From the NCBI GenBank assembly GCA_029637525.1, contig CP072660.1:735612-799611 (forward strand): 64,000 nt of DNA. The letters run 5' to 3'. Shown here one piece after another: positions 1 to 9,556 of this stretch; position 1 is the stretch's first letter; each line of letters begins with the position of its first letter. Both the position numbers and the translations under genes were made by a program. Below the pieces are notes generated by a model. The model saw only the letters and a list, made by a program, of their open reading frames with translations. It searched no databases and was not told the origin of the DNA. The DNA is from Desulfurococcaceae archaeon MEX13E-LK6-19 (lineage in GTDB: Archaea; Thermoproteota; Thermoprotei_A; Sulfolobales; Desulfurococcaceae).

Positions 1-264
1 CAAGAGATTATATCGAAGATAGCAAGGATAATACCAATCAAAGTAGCCAAGGCTATTCTTGCCGTGAAAATACCTCCACAGTACTCCGGTAGAATATATA
101 AACAGGTATCAGGGTTAGGCGATATTAAGAAGTCCACATGGCTTAGCGATGGCTCACTCTACGTGGAAATAGAGATTCCCGCTGGTATGCAAAAAGAAGT
201 AATTGATAGACTTAATAAGCTGACACACGGTACAGCGAATATAAAGGTGCTTCATGTGGGATGA
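1..264 (+). CDS. sdo1: SBDS/SDO1 ribosome maturation protein, C-terminal part
   Basis: The reading frame is open from the first base of the window to a TGA at 262-264, so the gene starts upstream. The visible 87 residues match the C-terminal RNA-binding-like domain of the SBDS family, with the typical KIPPQYSGRIY and GDIKKSTWLSDGSL stretches. In eukaryotes and archaea SBDS acts in late maturation of the large ribosomal subunit (release of the anti-association factor IF6). It sits directly before the exosome genes with no gap, as in most archaeal genomes. The first methionine-like codon inside the window (GTG at 64) is internal and is not the true start. Confidence 0.9.
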   Translation, partial: QEIISKIARIIPIKVAKAILAVKIPPQYSGRIYKQVSGLGDIKKSTWLSDGSLYVEIEIPAGMQKEVIDRLNKLTHGTANIKVLHVG

Positions 265-267
265 GTG

Positions 268-969
268 ATGGGTAAAATCTATGTAGCTAATAGACAAATA
301 GTCCGGCCGGGAGACCTTCTCGCTGAAGGAGAGGATGTTGTCGCTGGCGAGTACACCTATAGAGAGGATAACAAGGTATACAGTATGATACTTGGTCTAG
401 CCGAAGTAGATGATGGAAAAGTGTCAGTGATACCTCTTGAAGGAACACCACTACCTAAAGAAGGCGATACTGTTATAGGTCTAATTGTTGGCGTGGGAAT
501 AACAAACTGGATTGTTGATATAAAGGGTCCATATAAAGCAGTGCTCAACGCTAATGAGGCTCTGGAATCTTTTAACCCTATAACAGATGACTTAAGAAAG
601 TATCTTGATGTAGGAGACTATATTGTAGCAAAAATAATTCTCTTCGATAGATCAAGAAACCCCATGCTAACCATTAAGGGCAAGGGCCTCGGGAAGATCA
701 CTGAAGGCGTTGTAATAGATGTCAAGCCAAGTAGGGTACCTAGGATCATAGGGAAGAAGAGGAACATGATAAACATGTTGACGGAAATGACGGGGTGCAC
801 TATAATTATCGGGCAGAACGGAAGAATATGGATAAGATGCCCGGAGAAGAAAATGGAGGACATAGTTATTAGGGCAATACGTAAAATCGAAGCCGAAGCA
901 CATATACCTGGTTTAACCGAGCGGGTGAGGATGTTTATAGAAGAGGAGAAGAGGCGTGCTGGATTATGA
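268..969 (+). CDS. rrp4: Exosome complex RNA-binding subunit Rrp4
   Basis: Cap subunit of the archaeal RNA exosome; it binds substrate RNA above the Rrp41/Rrp42 ring. The protein has an N-terminal strand domain (about 1-60, [13 protein letters not shown]), an S1 domain (about 65-140) and a KH domain (about 150-225) with the GxxG loop GKKR. At about 233 residues it has the normal family length. ATG 268 is preceded directly by an in-frame GTG at 265; the two starts differ by one residue. It abuts the SBDS stop and overlaps the start of rrp41 by 4 nt (ATGA), indicating one transcript and translational coupling. Confidence 0.95.
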   Translation: MGKIYVANRQIVRPGDLLAEGEDVVAGEYTYREDNKVYSMILGLAEVDDGKVSVIPLEGTPLPKEGDTVIGLIVGVGITNWIVDIKGPYKAVLNANEALESFNPITDDLRKYLDVGDYIVAKIILFDRSRNPMLTIKGKGLGKITEGVVIDVKPSRVPRIIGKKRNMINMLTEMTGCTIIIGQNGRIWIRCPEKKMEDIVIRAIRKIEAEAHIPGLTERVRMFIEEEKRRAGL

Positions 970-1694
970 GTGAGGAGAAACCCAAGCTTATAAGAGAGGA
1001 TGGTCTCCGCCACGACGGCAGGAGACCTGATGAGCTAAGACCTATTAGAATGGAGGTAGGAGTACTGAAAAACGCTGATGGATCTGCTCTTGTTGAGTTT
1101 GGTAAAACAAAAGTAATAGCGGCAGTTTATGGTCCACGTGAAGTATTGCCGAAGCATATATCATTACCTGACAGAGCGATAATTAGATGCAGATACCACA
1201 TGGCCCCATTCTCCACGATGGATAGGAAAAGCCCTGCCCCAAGTAGAAGAGAGATAGAGTTATCAAAAGTTATCAGGGAAGCACTTGAAGCAGCTATTTT
1301 CACAGAATTATACCCCAGGACTTCCATTGACGTATTCATAGAGGTTCTACAAGCCGACGGAGGTACTAGGACAGCTGGTTTAACAGCTGCTTCACTAGCC
1401 TTGGCTGACGCCGGTATACCGATGAGGGATCTCGTGGCAGCTGTTGCTGTCGGTAAAGTCGATGGAGTGATAGTTCTTGATATCGATGAAGTTGAGGACG
1501 AGTTCGGTGAAGCAGATATGCCTGTTGGCATAATGCCTTCGCTAGGAAAAGTGGTGCTTCTACAGCTAAATGGTGTTCTTACTCCAGAAGAATTCAAGGA
1601 GGCTTTCGAGCTTGCCAAGAAAGGTATTGAAGAGATCTATAGGATGCAGAAAGAAGCTCTTGCAAAGAAGTACCTAGAATACCCATCCACGTGA
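966..1694 (+). CDS. rrp41: Exosome catalytic subunit Rrp41 (RNase PH family)
   Basis: Phosphorolytic 3'-5' exoribonuclease subunit of the hexameric exosome ring. It is a full-length RNase PH fold protein of 242 residues. Visible signatures are [12 protein letters not shown] near the N terminus, the arginine-rich [10 protein letters not shown] region that contacts [18 protein letters not shown] for phosphate binding, and EADMPVG, which carries the catalytic aspartate. It starts within the rrp4 stop and lies 16 nt before rrp42, its ring partner. Having both active-site and phosphate-site residues marks it as the active subunit, unlike Rrp42. Confidence 0.96.
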   Translation: MSEEKPKLIREDGLRHDGRRPDELRPIRMEVGVLKNADGSALVEFGKTKVIAAVYGPREVLPKHISLPDRAIIRCRYHMAPFSTMDRKSPAPSRREIELSKVIREALEAAIFTELYPRTSIDVFIEVLQADGGTRTAGLTAASLALADAGIPMRDLVAAVAVGKVDGVIVLDIDEVEDEFGEADMPVGIMPSLGKVVLLQLNGVLTPEEFKEAFELAKKGIEEIYRMQKEALAKKYLEYPST

Positions 1695-1710
1695 TGGAGG
1701 TGAGTCCTAC

Positions 1711-2568
1711 ATGTCTCTCACACCTACACAACTACCTGTCATACCTAGGCTCAAGAAAGAAACCATATTGTCGCTTATCAGAAACGGTAACAGGATTGAT
1801 GGAAGAAAACCTGAAGACTATAGGAGTATAAGTGTGCAATTAAATCCTGTACCGAAAGCTGAGGGTTCTGCTCTCGTTAAACTAGGAGACACTATGGTTA
1901 TGACAGGTGTTAAAATAGAAGTTGGTGAGCCATTCAGAGACAGGCCTAATGAGGGTGTTTTACAGGTTCACGCAGAATTTGTTCCACTGGCATCACCATC
2001 GTTTGAGCCTGGTCCACCAGATGAAAACGCTATTGAGACAGCTAGAGTTATTGATAGGAGTTTACGTGAACCCCATGCAATTAATCTTGAGGATCTCGTT
2101 ATTATCCCTGGTAAGAAAGTATGGATCGTGTTCAATGATATATACCTTCTAGATCACGATGGGAACATTGTTGATGCTAGCATGCTTGCTACAATGCTCG
2201 CATTAAACATGGCTAAGTTACCAAAGATAGTTAGTATAGAGGGAGACAACATTGTTGTCGACAAGACAGTTAAAGAAAAACCACTACCATTGAACCTTAA
2301 TGTCGTCACGGTATCTATAGGATTGATTGAAGGACACTTAATAGTTGACCCATCACTAGAAGAAGAACTTGCACTCGATGCAAAGCTAACTATAGCAGTG
2401 GATTCCAAGGGAAGAATTGTTGGTATGCAGAAAACAGGTATGGCCGGGTTTAGAACTAGTGAAATAGACTACGCTATAGACCTGGCGCTTAGGAAGGCAA
2501 GAGAATTACACGAGTTTCTAGAGAAAGTATTAAAAAATCCGGAAGAATTTAGTAAACCAATAGCCTAG
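1711..2568 (+). CDS. rrp42: Exosome subunit Rrp42 (non-catalytic RNase PH paralogue)
   Basis: Structural partner of Rrp41 in the three-fold exosome ring. At 285 residues it is longer than Rrp41, as usual, and carries the GNRIDGRKPEDYR motif and the RNase PH core. The GGTRT-type phosphate-binding loop of Rrp41 is not present: the equivalent region reads DIYLLDHDGNIVDAS, as in other Rrp42 proteins. ATG 1711 follows a GGAGG at 1696-1700. Position after rrp4-rrp41 is the conserved archaeal order. Confidence 0.96.
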   Translation: MSLTPTQLPVIPRLKKETILSLIRNGNRIDGRKPEDYRSISVQLNPVPKAEGSALVKLGDTMVMTGVKIEVGEPFRDRPNEGVLQVHAEFVPLASPSFEPGPPDENAIETARVIDRSLREPHAINLEDLVIIPGKKVWIVFNDIYLLDHDGNIVDASMLATMLALNMAKLPKIVSIEGDNIVVDKTVKEKPLPLNLNVVTVSIGLIEGHLIVDPSLEEELALDAKLTIAVDSKGRIVGMQKTGMAGFRTSEIDYAIDLALRKARELHEFLEKVLKNPEEFSKPIA

Positions 2569-2588
2569 CGTGTATGGAGGGCAGTACA

Positions 2589-2855
2589 ATGGCTAAGAGA
2601 ACGAGGGTAGTAGGTATAGCCGGTAGGTATGGCGCTAGATACGGCTCCACATTGAGGAAGAAAGTGAGGGATATCCTCCAGAAGAGATATGCTCCACACA
2701 TGTGCCCATTCTGTGCGACAAAAGGAACAGTATACAGGATAAGTACCGGTATATGGGCTTGCAGAAAATGCGGTGCGAAATGGGCTGGAGGAGCCTATGT
2801 TCCAAGGACAGAGCTAAGCAAATACTTCCCCAAGATCATTGTTAGAAAAGAGTAA
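2589..2855 (+). CDS. rpl37ae: 50S ribosomal protein L37Ae
   Basis: Small zinc-ribbon protein of the large ribosomal subunit, about 88 residues. The N terminus KRTRVVGIAGRYGARYG and two cysteine pairs (CPFC near residue 38 and CRKC near residue 57) are diagnostic. A strong Shine-Dalgarno GGAGG at 2576-2580 places the start at ATG 2589; an in-frame ATG at 2574 overlaps that signal and would add five residues. It follows rrp42 by 20 nt, a conserved archaeal linkage. The small RNA polymerase subunit P gene that often follows it elsewhere is not present here. Confidence 0.95.
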   Translation: MAKRTRVVGIAGRYGARYGSTLRKKVRDILQKRYAPHMCPFCATKGTVYRISTGIWACRKCGAKWAGGAYVPRTELSKYFPKIIVRKE

Positions 2856-2879
2856 TTATTTTGAAGGGAATAAACTATT

Positions 2880-3452
2880 TTGTCTACAACAATCCTCATA
2901 ACTACTTCTCACCGCCCTAGTTACAGAACACGTAGTTTCATAAAGGATCTCTCATCAGTTCTACCAGGTAGTGTCAAAAGCCATCGAGGCAAAAAGACAC
3001 TACTACAATTAGCTTTTGAAGCAAAAGCTGTTGGCGCGAAATACATTATTGTAGTCGGTGAAAAGAAAGGCAATCCCAGTTTGCTGAGAATCTATGAGGT
3101 ATCATCTACTTCAGCAAGAAGTGTTGAGGAGATCATAAAACACTATGCATCAATAATTTTAAGTGGTGTCAGGCTCTCTCGCGAAATACCAGATTCCTCT
3201 AGAGCATATAATCCACAGACAATAAACGTTGACCCCATGAACTGTGTTAACGATGAATGTTTTCTATTATCCGATATTCTCCTCAAAATACTTGAACCAA
3301 GACTCTCCCCTGAACCCGATATAACTATTGTTCTCGAGGAGAAGAATGGTATACGATTGAAGTTCTTGAATAGACTGGGTAGACTATGTGGCCCGGTATT
3401 AAAGGTATCGAGGGTGAAGATTATTGGAAGCCGGTATGAAAATAGAAGTTGA
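2880..3452 (+). CDS. Brix-domain ribosome biogenesis protein (Imp4-like)
   Basis: A 190-residue archaeal Brix domain protein. In eukaryotes the family (Imp4, Rpf1/2, Ssf1, Brx1) binds pre-rRNA during subunit assembly; archaea have one minimal copy. ILITTSHRPSYRTRSFIKDL at the N terminus and the GKKTLLQLAFEAKAVGAKYI stretch are typical. The start is TTG 2880, 24 nt after L37Ae. Its 3' end overlaps pcc1 by 17 nt. Function in rRNA processing is inferred from the family. Confidence 0.85.
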   Translation: MSTTILITTSHRPSYRTRSFIKDLSSVLPGSVKSHRGKKTLLQLAFEAKAVGAKYIIVVGEKKGNPSLLRIYEVSSTSARSVEEIIKHYASIILSGVRLSREIPDSSRAYNPQTINVDPMNCVNDECFLLSDILLKILEPRLSPEPDITIVLEEKNGIRLKFLNRLGRLCGPVLKVSRVKIIGSRYENRS

Positions 3453-3669
3453 TGGAGAAGAGAGGATTCTTAAATCACTCTATGATGCCCTGTACCCCGA
3501 GACAACGAATCCTCCATCGCCAGAGTGTCGATCAGATATACGTTTGGAGGAAAAACTTGTGGTTGAAGTATATTGTAGTAGAATAAATCTTTTAAGAGCT
3601 GTCGCGAATAGCTATCTCAGCATAATATCCATGATTATAAAGAGTCTAGAGGTACAGGAAAATGGCTGA
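3436..3669 (+). CDS. pcc1: KEOPS complex subunit Pcc1
   Basis: A 77-residue protein of the Pcc1/CTAG family, the dimerisation subunit of KEOPS, which makes t6A37 in ANN-decoding tRNAs together with Kae1, Bud32 and Cgi121. A C-terminal helix with SRINLLRAVANSYLSIISMI matches the family, and the position between Brix and prefoldin beta is conserved in archaea. ATG 3436 is chosen over the upstream TTG 3424. The gene begins inside the Brix gene in another frame and overlaps prefoldin by 8 nt. Confidence 0.85.
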   Translation: MKIEVDGEERILKSLYDALYPETTNPPSPECRSDIRLEEKLVVEVYCSRINLLRAVANSYLSIISMIIKSLEVQENG

Positions 3670-4030
3670 GCAAAGACAGCTTCCACCTGAGGTACAACAG
3701 GCTCTTGTTGAATACGAAAACCTAAGGAATACTTTAGCTAAAGTAGAAGCGGAATTAAGGCTTACAGAGAGCGAGCTCGCTGAAATAGAGGATATACTTG
3801 CAAATCTTAAGGAGCTACCTGATGACGTTGAGGTCTACAAGTCAGTAGGACACGTTTTGTTCAGAAAGAAAAAAGAAGACGTTATTAAAGAGCTTGAGGA
3901 AAGAAAAGAGCTTCTACAGATCAAACAACAAAAATACAAAAACCAAGTAGAGCTATTAAGGAAGCAAGTCAGTGAAGCAGAGAAGAAGCTTAGAGACCTC
4001 TTGGCAAGGTACGGGATAAAGGTTGGCTAA
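3662..4030 (+). CDS. pfdB: Prefoldin beta subunit
   Basis: Subunit of the hexameric archaeal prefoldin chaperone (two alpha, four beta), which holds unfolded proteins for the thermosome. It has 122 residues with two long coiled-coil helices (about 1-50 and 75-118) joined by a beta hairpin that contains VYKSVGHVLFRKKKEDV, the classic prefoldin beta signature. It overlaps pcc1 and the next gene by 8 nt each, so it lies inside one polycistron. Confidence 0.93.
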   Translation: MAEQRQLPPEVQQALVEYENLRNTLAKVEAELRLTESELAEIEDILANLKELPDDVEVYKSVGHVLFRKKKEDVIKELEERKELLQIKQQKYKNQVELLRKQVSEAEKKLRDLLARYGIKVG

Positions 4031-4397
4031 GAAGAAAATAGTAACAATAGGACTTGATTTAAGCAAGATAAGTGATGAAATATTAGAAGAAGTAGCTTCT
4101 AGAATAGAAGAGAAAATAAGAAGCCTTTTATCCGAAGCATTATCTATATCGAGGAGCTATGATGCGGATATTGTTGTTGCACTAGAGAATAAGGGTACTC
4201 ATATAGATGTTTCTATAGATATAGAACTTGGTGGTGAACTAGGAGACATTATTGATTATGATACAGTACTTCAAGGTGTAATTAAGGAGGTAAGTAAGTT
4301 TGTTGAACAAGAACTCTTACGTGTCGCTGGCAAGGAGACTAGTAAGGGAGATTCTGGCAGCAAACAAGATACTGATAACGGGGCACAAGAACGCTGA
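4023..4397 (+). CDS. DUF3194 family protein
   Basis: A 124-residue protein matching the archaeal family found after prefoldin beta (DUF3194). The first 100 residues form an alternating helix/strand domain (DLSKISDEILEEVASRIEEK, then DADIVVALENKGTHIDVSID). The last 25 residues are polar and low in complexity and are encoded where the next gene already reads in another frame. Function is unknown; gene order suggests a link to RNA or protein homeostasis. Start TTG 4023, overlapping the prefoldin gene by 8 nt. Confidence 0.75.
   Translation: MAKKKIVTIGLDLSKISDEILEEVASRIEEKIRSLLSEALSISRSYDADIVVALENKGTHIDVSIDIELGGELGDIIDYDTVLQGVIKEVSKFVEQELLRVAGKETSKGDSGSKQDTDNGAQER
4284..4290 (+). promoter_or_regulatory. 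Internal Shine-Dalgarno AAGGAGG for the DHH gene
   Basis: A perfect AAGGAGG lies inside the DUF3194 coding sequence, 9 nt before TTG 4300. It decides the start of the DHH phosphoesterase and shows that translation begins about 98 nt before the upstream gene ends. Confidence 0.75.
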
Positions 4398-5331
4398 TCC
4401 GGATGCTCTTGCGGCAGCTTATGTACTTAGGAATTTTATAGAGAGGGAACTTGGTAGAACAGTTATTATCTCTTTTCCAGAAGGGCTAAACGAAGTCTCG
4501 AAGAAAATAGTCAATGAGTTAGGTCTCGAGAACATTTATGATCATCTAATAATGTATAAATCGTCAATAAGCGAGTTCTTCGACAAGGTAATAGTAGTTG
4601 ATACAAGCAGTTTTGAGCAACTAGGTGTTTTCAAGAACATTCTCTCTTCTAAGAATATAGTGGTTGTCGACCATCATTCTGGCGGTGATATGGCCCGCAG
4701 GAGCATATTATCTATAATTGATACATACGCTAAATCAACCTCTGAGATCATATACTTGTTGTTAAAAGACTTCTACAAACTAGACAGCATAGAGTCCATG
4801 CTATTACTTGCAGGCATAATATATGATACACGTAGATTCCTATTGGCAACACCGAGAACACTTGAAATCGCTGGTAAACTCGTTGGGATAGAGGGTGTTA
4901 ACTATAAGGCTGTTATAGAGATGCTTCAAACAGAAATGGATATTTCTGAGAGGATAGCTAGGCTCAAAGCTGCTCAACGCCTTGTTTTCCGGAGAATAGG
5001 GGATTACATTATAGCGTATACACATGTAAGTGCCTTTGAGGGAAGTGCTGCTAGAGCTATACTTGACTTGGGTGCAGATGTAGCAATCGTTGGATCATCT
5101 AATGATGAAACGAGAATTGTCGTACGTATGAAACCCAAGGTTGCAAGAGAGCTGGGGATCAATATTGGGAAGGACATAATGCCTCTGGTTGGAGAGTACC
5201 TTGGTGGTGGAGGAGGTGGGCACGATGCAGCAGGCGCGGCTTCAGGTAAAGGAAATCTTGTGAAAGCGCTTCGTTACACTTATAAACTGATCGCTTCATT
5301 TATTGAAAAGAAAATTAATGAAACGAAATAG
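4300..5331 (+). CDS. DHH/DHHA1 family phosphoesterase (RecJ/NrnA-like)
   Basis: A 343-residue manganese-type phosphoesterase. The DHH domain (about 20-180) shows GHKNADPDALAAA (motif I), VVDTSS (motif II) and VVVDHHSGG (the DHH motif); the DHHA1 domain ends in a glycine-rich GGGGGGHDAAGAA. Archaeal relatives degrade short RNA or DNA oligonucleotides (nanoRNase or RecJ-like activity), which fits the exosome neighbourhood; the exact substrate cannot be told from sequence. TTG 4300 is supported by AAGGAGG at 4284-4290, so the gene overlaps DUF3194 by 98 nt in the +1 frame. Confidence 0.85.
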   Translation: MLNKNSYVSLARRLVREILAANKILITGHKNADPDALAAAYVLRNFIERELGRTVIISFPEGLNEVSKKIVNELGLENIYDHLIMYKSSISEFFDKVIVVDTSSFEQLGVFKNILSSKNIVVVDHHSGGDMARRSILSIIDTYAKSTSEIIYLLLKDFYKLDSIESMLLLAGIIYDTRRFLLATPRTLEIAGKLVGIEGVNYKAVIEMLQTEMDISERIARLKAAQRLVFRRIGDYIIAYTHVSAFEGSAARAILDLGADVAIVGSSNDETRIVVRMKPKVARELGINIGKDIMPLVGEYLGGGGGGHDAAGAASGKGNLVKALRYTYKLIASFIEKKINETK

Positions 5332-5332
5332 G

Positions 5333-5340
5333 TTTATAAG
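5333..5340 (+). promoter_or_regulatory. Promoter TATA box of EF-2
   Basis: TTTATAAG just after the DHH stop, about 70 nt before the EF-2 ATG, predicts a transcript start near 5363 and a leader of about 40 nt. Confidence 0.6.
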
Positions 5341-5403
5341 TAGAAATTGGTTGTTAGAGTTTTGAGTTGGATGCTTGGGTATAAGCTGATGGGTTGATCG
5401 AGT

Positions 5404-7617
5404 ATGGTTAGATACAAGCAAGTAACTGAGATACTTAAGTTAATGAAGAACCTTGACCACGTTAGAAACATAGGTATCACTGCACACGTAGACCACGGTA
5501 AAACAACTCTATCAGACTCATTGCTAGCAGCAGCTGGTATTATCTCTGAGAGAATTGCTGGTGAAGCACTGGCTCTAGACTACCTTGATGTCGAGCAGAA
5601 AAGAGGTATCACCGTTAAATCAGCTAACATAAGCCTTTACCACGAGTACAAAGGCAAGGCTTACGTCATCAACCTTATCGACACACCTGGTCACGTAGAC
5701 TTTAGCTCAAGAACAACTAGGAGCTTTAGAGTACTAGACGGCGCTATACTTGTTGTCGATGCTGTAGAGGGAGTTATGACACAGACCGAGATGTACTTGA
5801 GGACAGCTCTCGAGGAGCGTGTTAGACCACTCCTATTCATAAACAAAGTGGACCGTTTAATCAAGGAGCTCAAGCTAAGCCCCTCTGAGATACAGCAGAG
5901 ATTCGTACAGATAATCAAGGAGGTTAATGCTCTCATCCAGATGTATGCTGACAAGGAGTTCAAATCAAAATGGCTTCTTGACCCAGCTAAAGGTATGGTT
6001 GCTTTTGGCAGCGCTAAGGACAGGTGGGGCTTCACTGTCCCGATGGCACAAGCCAGGGGTATAAAGTTCAGTGACATTGTTGCAGCCTATAGCAAGGGAT
6101 CCAAAGAGGCTATTGAAGAAGTACAGAAAATGGCTCCACTGCATGAAGCAATACTAGACATGGTAGTAAAGTTCGTGCCTAACCCCAAGGAGGCGCAGAA
6201 ATACAGAATACCAAAGATATGGAGAGGAGACCTCAACTCAGAAATAGGTAAGGCAATGCTTGAGGCAGACCCCAACGGGCCTCTCGTAATGCTTATCAAC
6301 GACATCAGAGTCGACCCACACGCTGGACTCGTCGCTACTGGTAGAGTATTCTCCGGTACACTAAGACCTGGTGAGGAAGTATGGCTTGTTAACGCTAGAG
6401 ACAAGAAGAAGATACTACAGGTAAGCCTCTATATGGGTCCATACCGTGAGCTTGCAGACGAAATAGTTGCCGGTAACATTGCCGCAGTTCTAGGCCTTGA
6501 TAAAGCCAGAGCCGGAGAAACCGTAGTAGCTGTAGACTTCAAGGACACAATGGTTCCATTCGAGAGACTAAGATACCTCAGTGAACCAGTAGTAACAGTC
6601 GCTATCGAGCCAAAGAACCCAAGAGACCTGCCGAAACTCATTGATGCTCTACACAAACTAAGCATTGAAGACCCGAGTCTCGTAGTCAAGATAAACGAGG
6701 AGACAGGCGAATACCTCCTCAGCGGTATGGGCACGCTCCACATCGAGATTGCTTTGACGTTCCTCAAAGAGAGATTCGGTCTAGAGGTAGATGTATCACC
6801 ACCAATCATAGTATACCGTGAGAGTATCCGTGCAAAGAGCCAGATATTCGAGGGCAAGTCTCCGAACAAGCACAACAAGCTATACATACATGTTGAGCCT
6901 CTTGACGAGAAGACTATTGAGCTCATACACCAGGGCATTATAACGGAGGACATGGACCCAAGGGAGAGAGCTAAGATACTTAGAGACGAAGCAGGATGGA
7001 GCTATGATGAAGCCAGGAGGATATGGGCTATTGACGAGAACATAAACGTCTTCGTGGACTTGACAACAGGTGTACAGCACCTACGTGAAGTAAAGGACAC
7101 CATTATACAAGGATTCAGACTAGCTATGAGAGAAGGACCTCTAGCCATGGAGCCTGTTAGAGGAGTAAAAGTAGTACTACATGATGCAATCATACACGAA
7201 GACCCAGCACACAGAGGACCCGGCCAGATCTATCCAGCAGTGAGGAACGCTATCTACGCTGGTATGTTGACAGCTAAACCAACACTACTAGAGCCTATAC
7301 AGAAACTTGACATAAGGGCACCAATGGAGTACATGGGTAACATAACATCGGTTCTCTCTAAGAGAAGAGGTAAGATACTACAAGTACTACAACAAGGACC
7401 CACTGTGAGGATTATTGCAGAGATACCCGTAGCAGAGACATTTGACTTAGCAGAAGCACTACGTGGAGCAACAGCTGGTAAAGCACTCTGGGGTCAGGAG
7501 TTCAGTAGATGGGCACCAGTACCAGACTCAATGCTGTTGGATATAGTGAAGAAGATTAGAGAGAGGAAAGGACTGAAACCAGAACCACCGAAGCCAGAAG
7601 ACTTCATTGGATTCTAA
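5404..7617 (+). CDS. fusA: Translation elongation factor aEF-2
   Basis: GTPase that drives ribosomal translocation; 737 residues, the normal archaeal length. GTP-binding motifs are AHVDHGKTT (G1), RGITVKSA (G2), DTPGHVDF (G3) and NKVDR (G4), all in the first 150 residues. Near residue 600 the loop [15 protein letters not shown] contains the histidine that is modified to diphthamide in archaea and eukaryotes. Codon use is biased toward C/A-ending codons compared with its neighbours, as expected for a highly expressed gene. It has its own TATA box, and its stop overlaps the convergent minus-strand gene by 4 nt. Confidence 0.98.
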   Translation: MVRYKQVTEILKLMKNLDHVRNIGITAHVDHGKTTLSDSLLAAAGIISERIAGEALALDYLDVEQKRGITVKSANISLYHEYKGKAYVINLIDTPGHVDFSSRTTRSFRVLDGAILVVDAVEGVMTQTEMYLRTALEERVRPLLFINKVDRLIKELKLSPSEIQQRFVQIIKEVNALIQMYADKEFKSKWLLDPAKGMVAFGSAKDRWGFTVPMAQARGIKFSDIVAAYSKGSKEAIEEVQKMAPLHEAILDMVVKFVPNPKEAQKYRIPKIWRGDLNSEIGKAMLEADPNGPLVMLINDIRVDPHAGLVATGRVFSGTLRPGEEVWLVNARDKKKILQVSLYMGPYRELADEIVAGNIAAVLGLDKARAGETVVAVDFKDTMVPFERLRYLSEPVVTVAIEPKNPRDLPKLIDALHKLSIEDPSLVVKINEETGEYLLSGMGTLHIEIALTFLKERFGLEVDVSPPIIVYRESIRAKSQIFEGKSPNKHNKLYIHVEPLDEKTIELIHQGIITEDMDPRERAKILRDEAGWSYDEARRIWAIDENINVFVDLTTGVQHLREVKDTIIQGFRLAMREGPLAMEPVRGVKVVLHDAIIHEDPAHRGPGQIYPAVRNAIYAGMLTAKPTLLEPIQKLDIRAPMEYMGNITSVLSKRRGKILQVLQQGPTVRIIAEIPVAETFDLAEALRGATAGKALWGQEFSRWAPVPDSMLLDIVKKIRERKGLKPEPPKPEDFIGF

Positions 7618-8486
7618 AGGTTTTCTATAAACAGTTTTTCCAAAGTCTTTACCTCATTGTATATTCCCTCTAAATCCATTGGCCCTGAAGCTGACGCCAT
7701 TGAAATAATGTAGTTTAGTCTAAGGATACCTGGCTCAATAGATACTATTACGCTTCTCCTCTTTCTCGAATAATTATTTGTCGGAAGAATACTACCCTTC
7801 TTCTCAAGGAAAACTATGGTATCTCCCAGTCTTTTCTTCTCTCTGTACCCAAGATTGCTTGTCATATGCTCTACTATTCTTTCTAGAGACTCCTCATTAA
7901 TACTTGGCAGGGTGATTACACACTCATGTTTATTTAGAGACTTTGTTCTACAAACAATGTTGTCTCCAGTAATAATATCACTATACTCCTTCGCCTTACT
8001 TAGTGGAATAGAGTAGAGTACAGCGATACCTATACCCACGAGAACTAGGCCTGTTATTGATACATAGGGAATTGGTTCGACAAATGTTAATCTAGTTATA
8101 TTCATTGTATAGGATACACTGACATCATTGTCCCCGTTATTTATCAGTAATAAACAGTAGTCTTGGGTAGTGTTTATTACCGTAGAATATACTCCTTGTG
8201 GTGCTGAGATGTTGCTATAGCTTTTCTTGGCTAGAACATCATATACGGTATCAGCCGGCGTAAAAGCTAGTCCTATACTATTATTCGTGTTTACAACAAT
8301 AGTAATGTTGTCTCCCTCAACTAGGGGTAAACAGGACCTATAATATCTCTCCGGTGGTATAGTATGTTCTTCACTGTACTCGAATGTCTGAGGCTCCTCG
8401 CGCGCTATAAGAGTATAGGATAAAGCTATCAAGAGCACACCAATGAATATCAGTATTATCCCCAAGTTTCTCCTATCCATAAACAT
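7614..8486 (-). CDS. Hypothetical membrane protein with extracellular domain
   Basis: A 290-residue protein I cannot assign to a family. An N-terminal membrane helix (about 7-26) is followed by a predicted outside domain rich in N-x-S/T sites (about 30-135), a second helix (about 140-162) and a charged cytoplasmic C-terminal part (about 165-290). The two-helix topology with an external loop could suit a sensor or an envelope component. It is transcribed toward EF-2. It follows the nucleoside importer on the same strand after a 167-nt gap containing a U-rich terminator, so it is probably a separate unit. Confidence 0.6.
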   Translation of the reverse strand: MFMDRRNLGIILIFIGVLLIALSYTLIAREEPQTFEYSEEHTIPPERYYRSCLPLVEGDNITIVVNTNNSIGLAFTPADTVYDVLAKKSYSNISAPQGVYSTVINTTQDYCLLLINNGDNDVSVSYTMNITRLTFVEPIPYVSITGLVLVGIGIAVLYSIPLSKAKEYSDIITGDNIVCRTKSLNKHECVITLPSINEESLERIVEHMTSNLGYREKKRLGDTIVFLEKKGSILPTNNYSRKRRSVIVSIEPGILRLNYIISMASASGPMDLEGIYNEVKTLEKLFIENL

Positions 8487-8630
8487 GCTACCTCACTTGG
8501 CTAAGACTTTGAAATACCTGGTCGCTAAAGGATTATTCACTCTACTTATCATAAAGCTTATCCTATTAGGCTTCATGATTTTCCGTGTATAGTATCAAAT
8601 ACATGTTACTCAAGGAGAAGAAGAGAAGAG

Positions 8631-8643
8631 GAAAAAGAAAAAA
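8631..8643 (-). terminator. U-rich terminator after the nucleoside importer operon
   Basis: On the minus strand, TTTTTTCTTTTTC begins about 10 nt after the stop of the last permease gene, and a pyrimidine-rich tract continues to about 8615. Such oligo-T tracts are the usual archaeal intrinsic termination signal. Confidence 0.55.
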
Positions 8644-8653
8644 TATGTTGGGT

Positions 8654-9556
8654 TTAAACGGTCTTTTCTTCCTTGAAGTATATCTTCCCTAGGCTTGCTG
8701 GTGGAGCTAGTTTTCTCCTTAGTGGTGTCACGTTGAATATTACCATGGCAAGTATTGCAGCTATGAATGGTAGCATCTTTGCTACGTCTGTTGGTAGCCC
8801 GTATAGTGCTAGGATTGTGAACTGGTAGTTGATTAGTCCTGCGAAGATTCCTGCGTTAAGTGCTGTTAGCAATGGGTGTCTGCCGGCTGATAATGATATA
8901 GCGAATGCTATCCATCCATAGCCTAGGTAGTATAGCTTGGGGTTCCAGCTGCCAACGTAGGATAGTACGAAGAATGCTCCTCCAGCGCCTATTAGCGCGT
9001 AGCCTATGAGTCCAGCGATAATTCTTACTCCAAGTACGTCGACGCCTAGTGCTGCAGCTGCGTGCGGGTTTTCTCCAGCTGCTCTTATGGCTGCTCCTAG
9101 TTTAGTATAGTTTAGCACGTATAGCAGTAGTACTCCTATGGCTATCGGTATAACATACATTAGTACTGGCACTATGCCTACTGGTGTTATGTTGTATCCT
9201 CTTATACCGTGTACTGAGACATAGGAGTATGCTGGATCTCCTATTGTTAATGCTAGACCGTATCCAAGGAACATCAGTGATAGTCCTGCTGCGCCATGGC
9301 TTATCGGTAGTTTTGTCGTTATGTATGCTAGGAATGCACCGAATAATGCTGCGACTACTGCTGCTGTTGCAACGCCAATCCATGGATTACCACTGTAGAC
9401 TGCCGCCGCGAACGCTGTTGCTGCAGATAGTATGAATAGTCCGTCGATCGCTAGATTGAGTACTCCTGATTTCTCGAAGAATCCGTGTCCTAGTGCCGTC
9501 AAGTAGAACATTATGAATACCGGGGCTGTGTCTAAGAGTATCTCGGCGATGTTCAT
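8654..9556 (-). CDS. BMP-family nucleoside ABC transporter, permease 2 (NupQ/YufQ-like)
   Basis: A 300-residue inner-membrane permease of the BPD_transp_2 type with about 8-9 hydrophobic helices. It matches the second, shorter permease of BMP-type nucleoside importers; GHGFFEKSGVLNLAIDGLF near the N terminus and AAGENPHAAAALGVDV near residue 160 are family signatures. It overlaps the first permease by 4 nt (ATGA), so the two are translationally coupled and likely form a heterodimer. It is the last gene of the importer operon. Confidence 0.9.
   Translation of the reverse strand: MNIAEILLDTAPVFIMFYLTALGHGFFEKSGVLNLAIDGLFILSAATAFAAAVYSGNPWIGVATAAVVAALFGAFLAYITTKLPISHGAAGLSLMFLGYGLALTIGDPAYSYVSVHGIRGYNITPVGIVPVLMYVIPIAIGVLLLYVLNYTKLGAAIRAAGENPHAAAALGVDVLGVRIIAGLIGYALIGAGGAFFVLSYVGSWNPKLYYLGYGWIAFAISLSAGRHPLLTALNAGIFAGLINYQFTILALYGLPTDVAKMLPFIAAILAMVIFNVTPLRRKLAPPASLGKIYFKEEKTV

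Noticed and set aside
2856..2879. RNA polymerase subunit P gene expected between L37Ae and Brix
   Set aside because: Only 24 nt are available, so the gene is not here in this organism.
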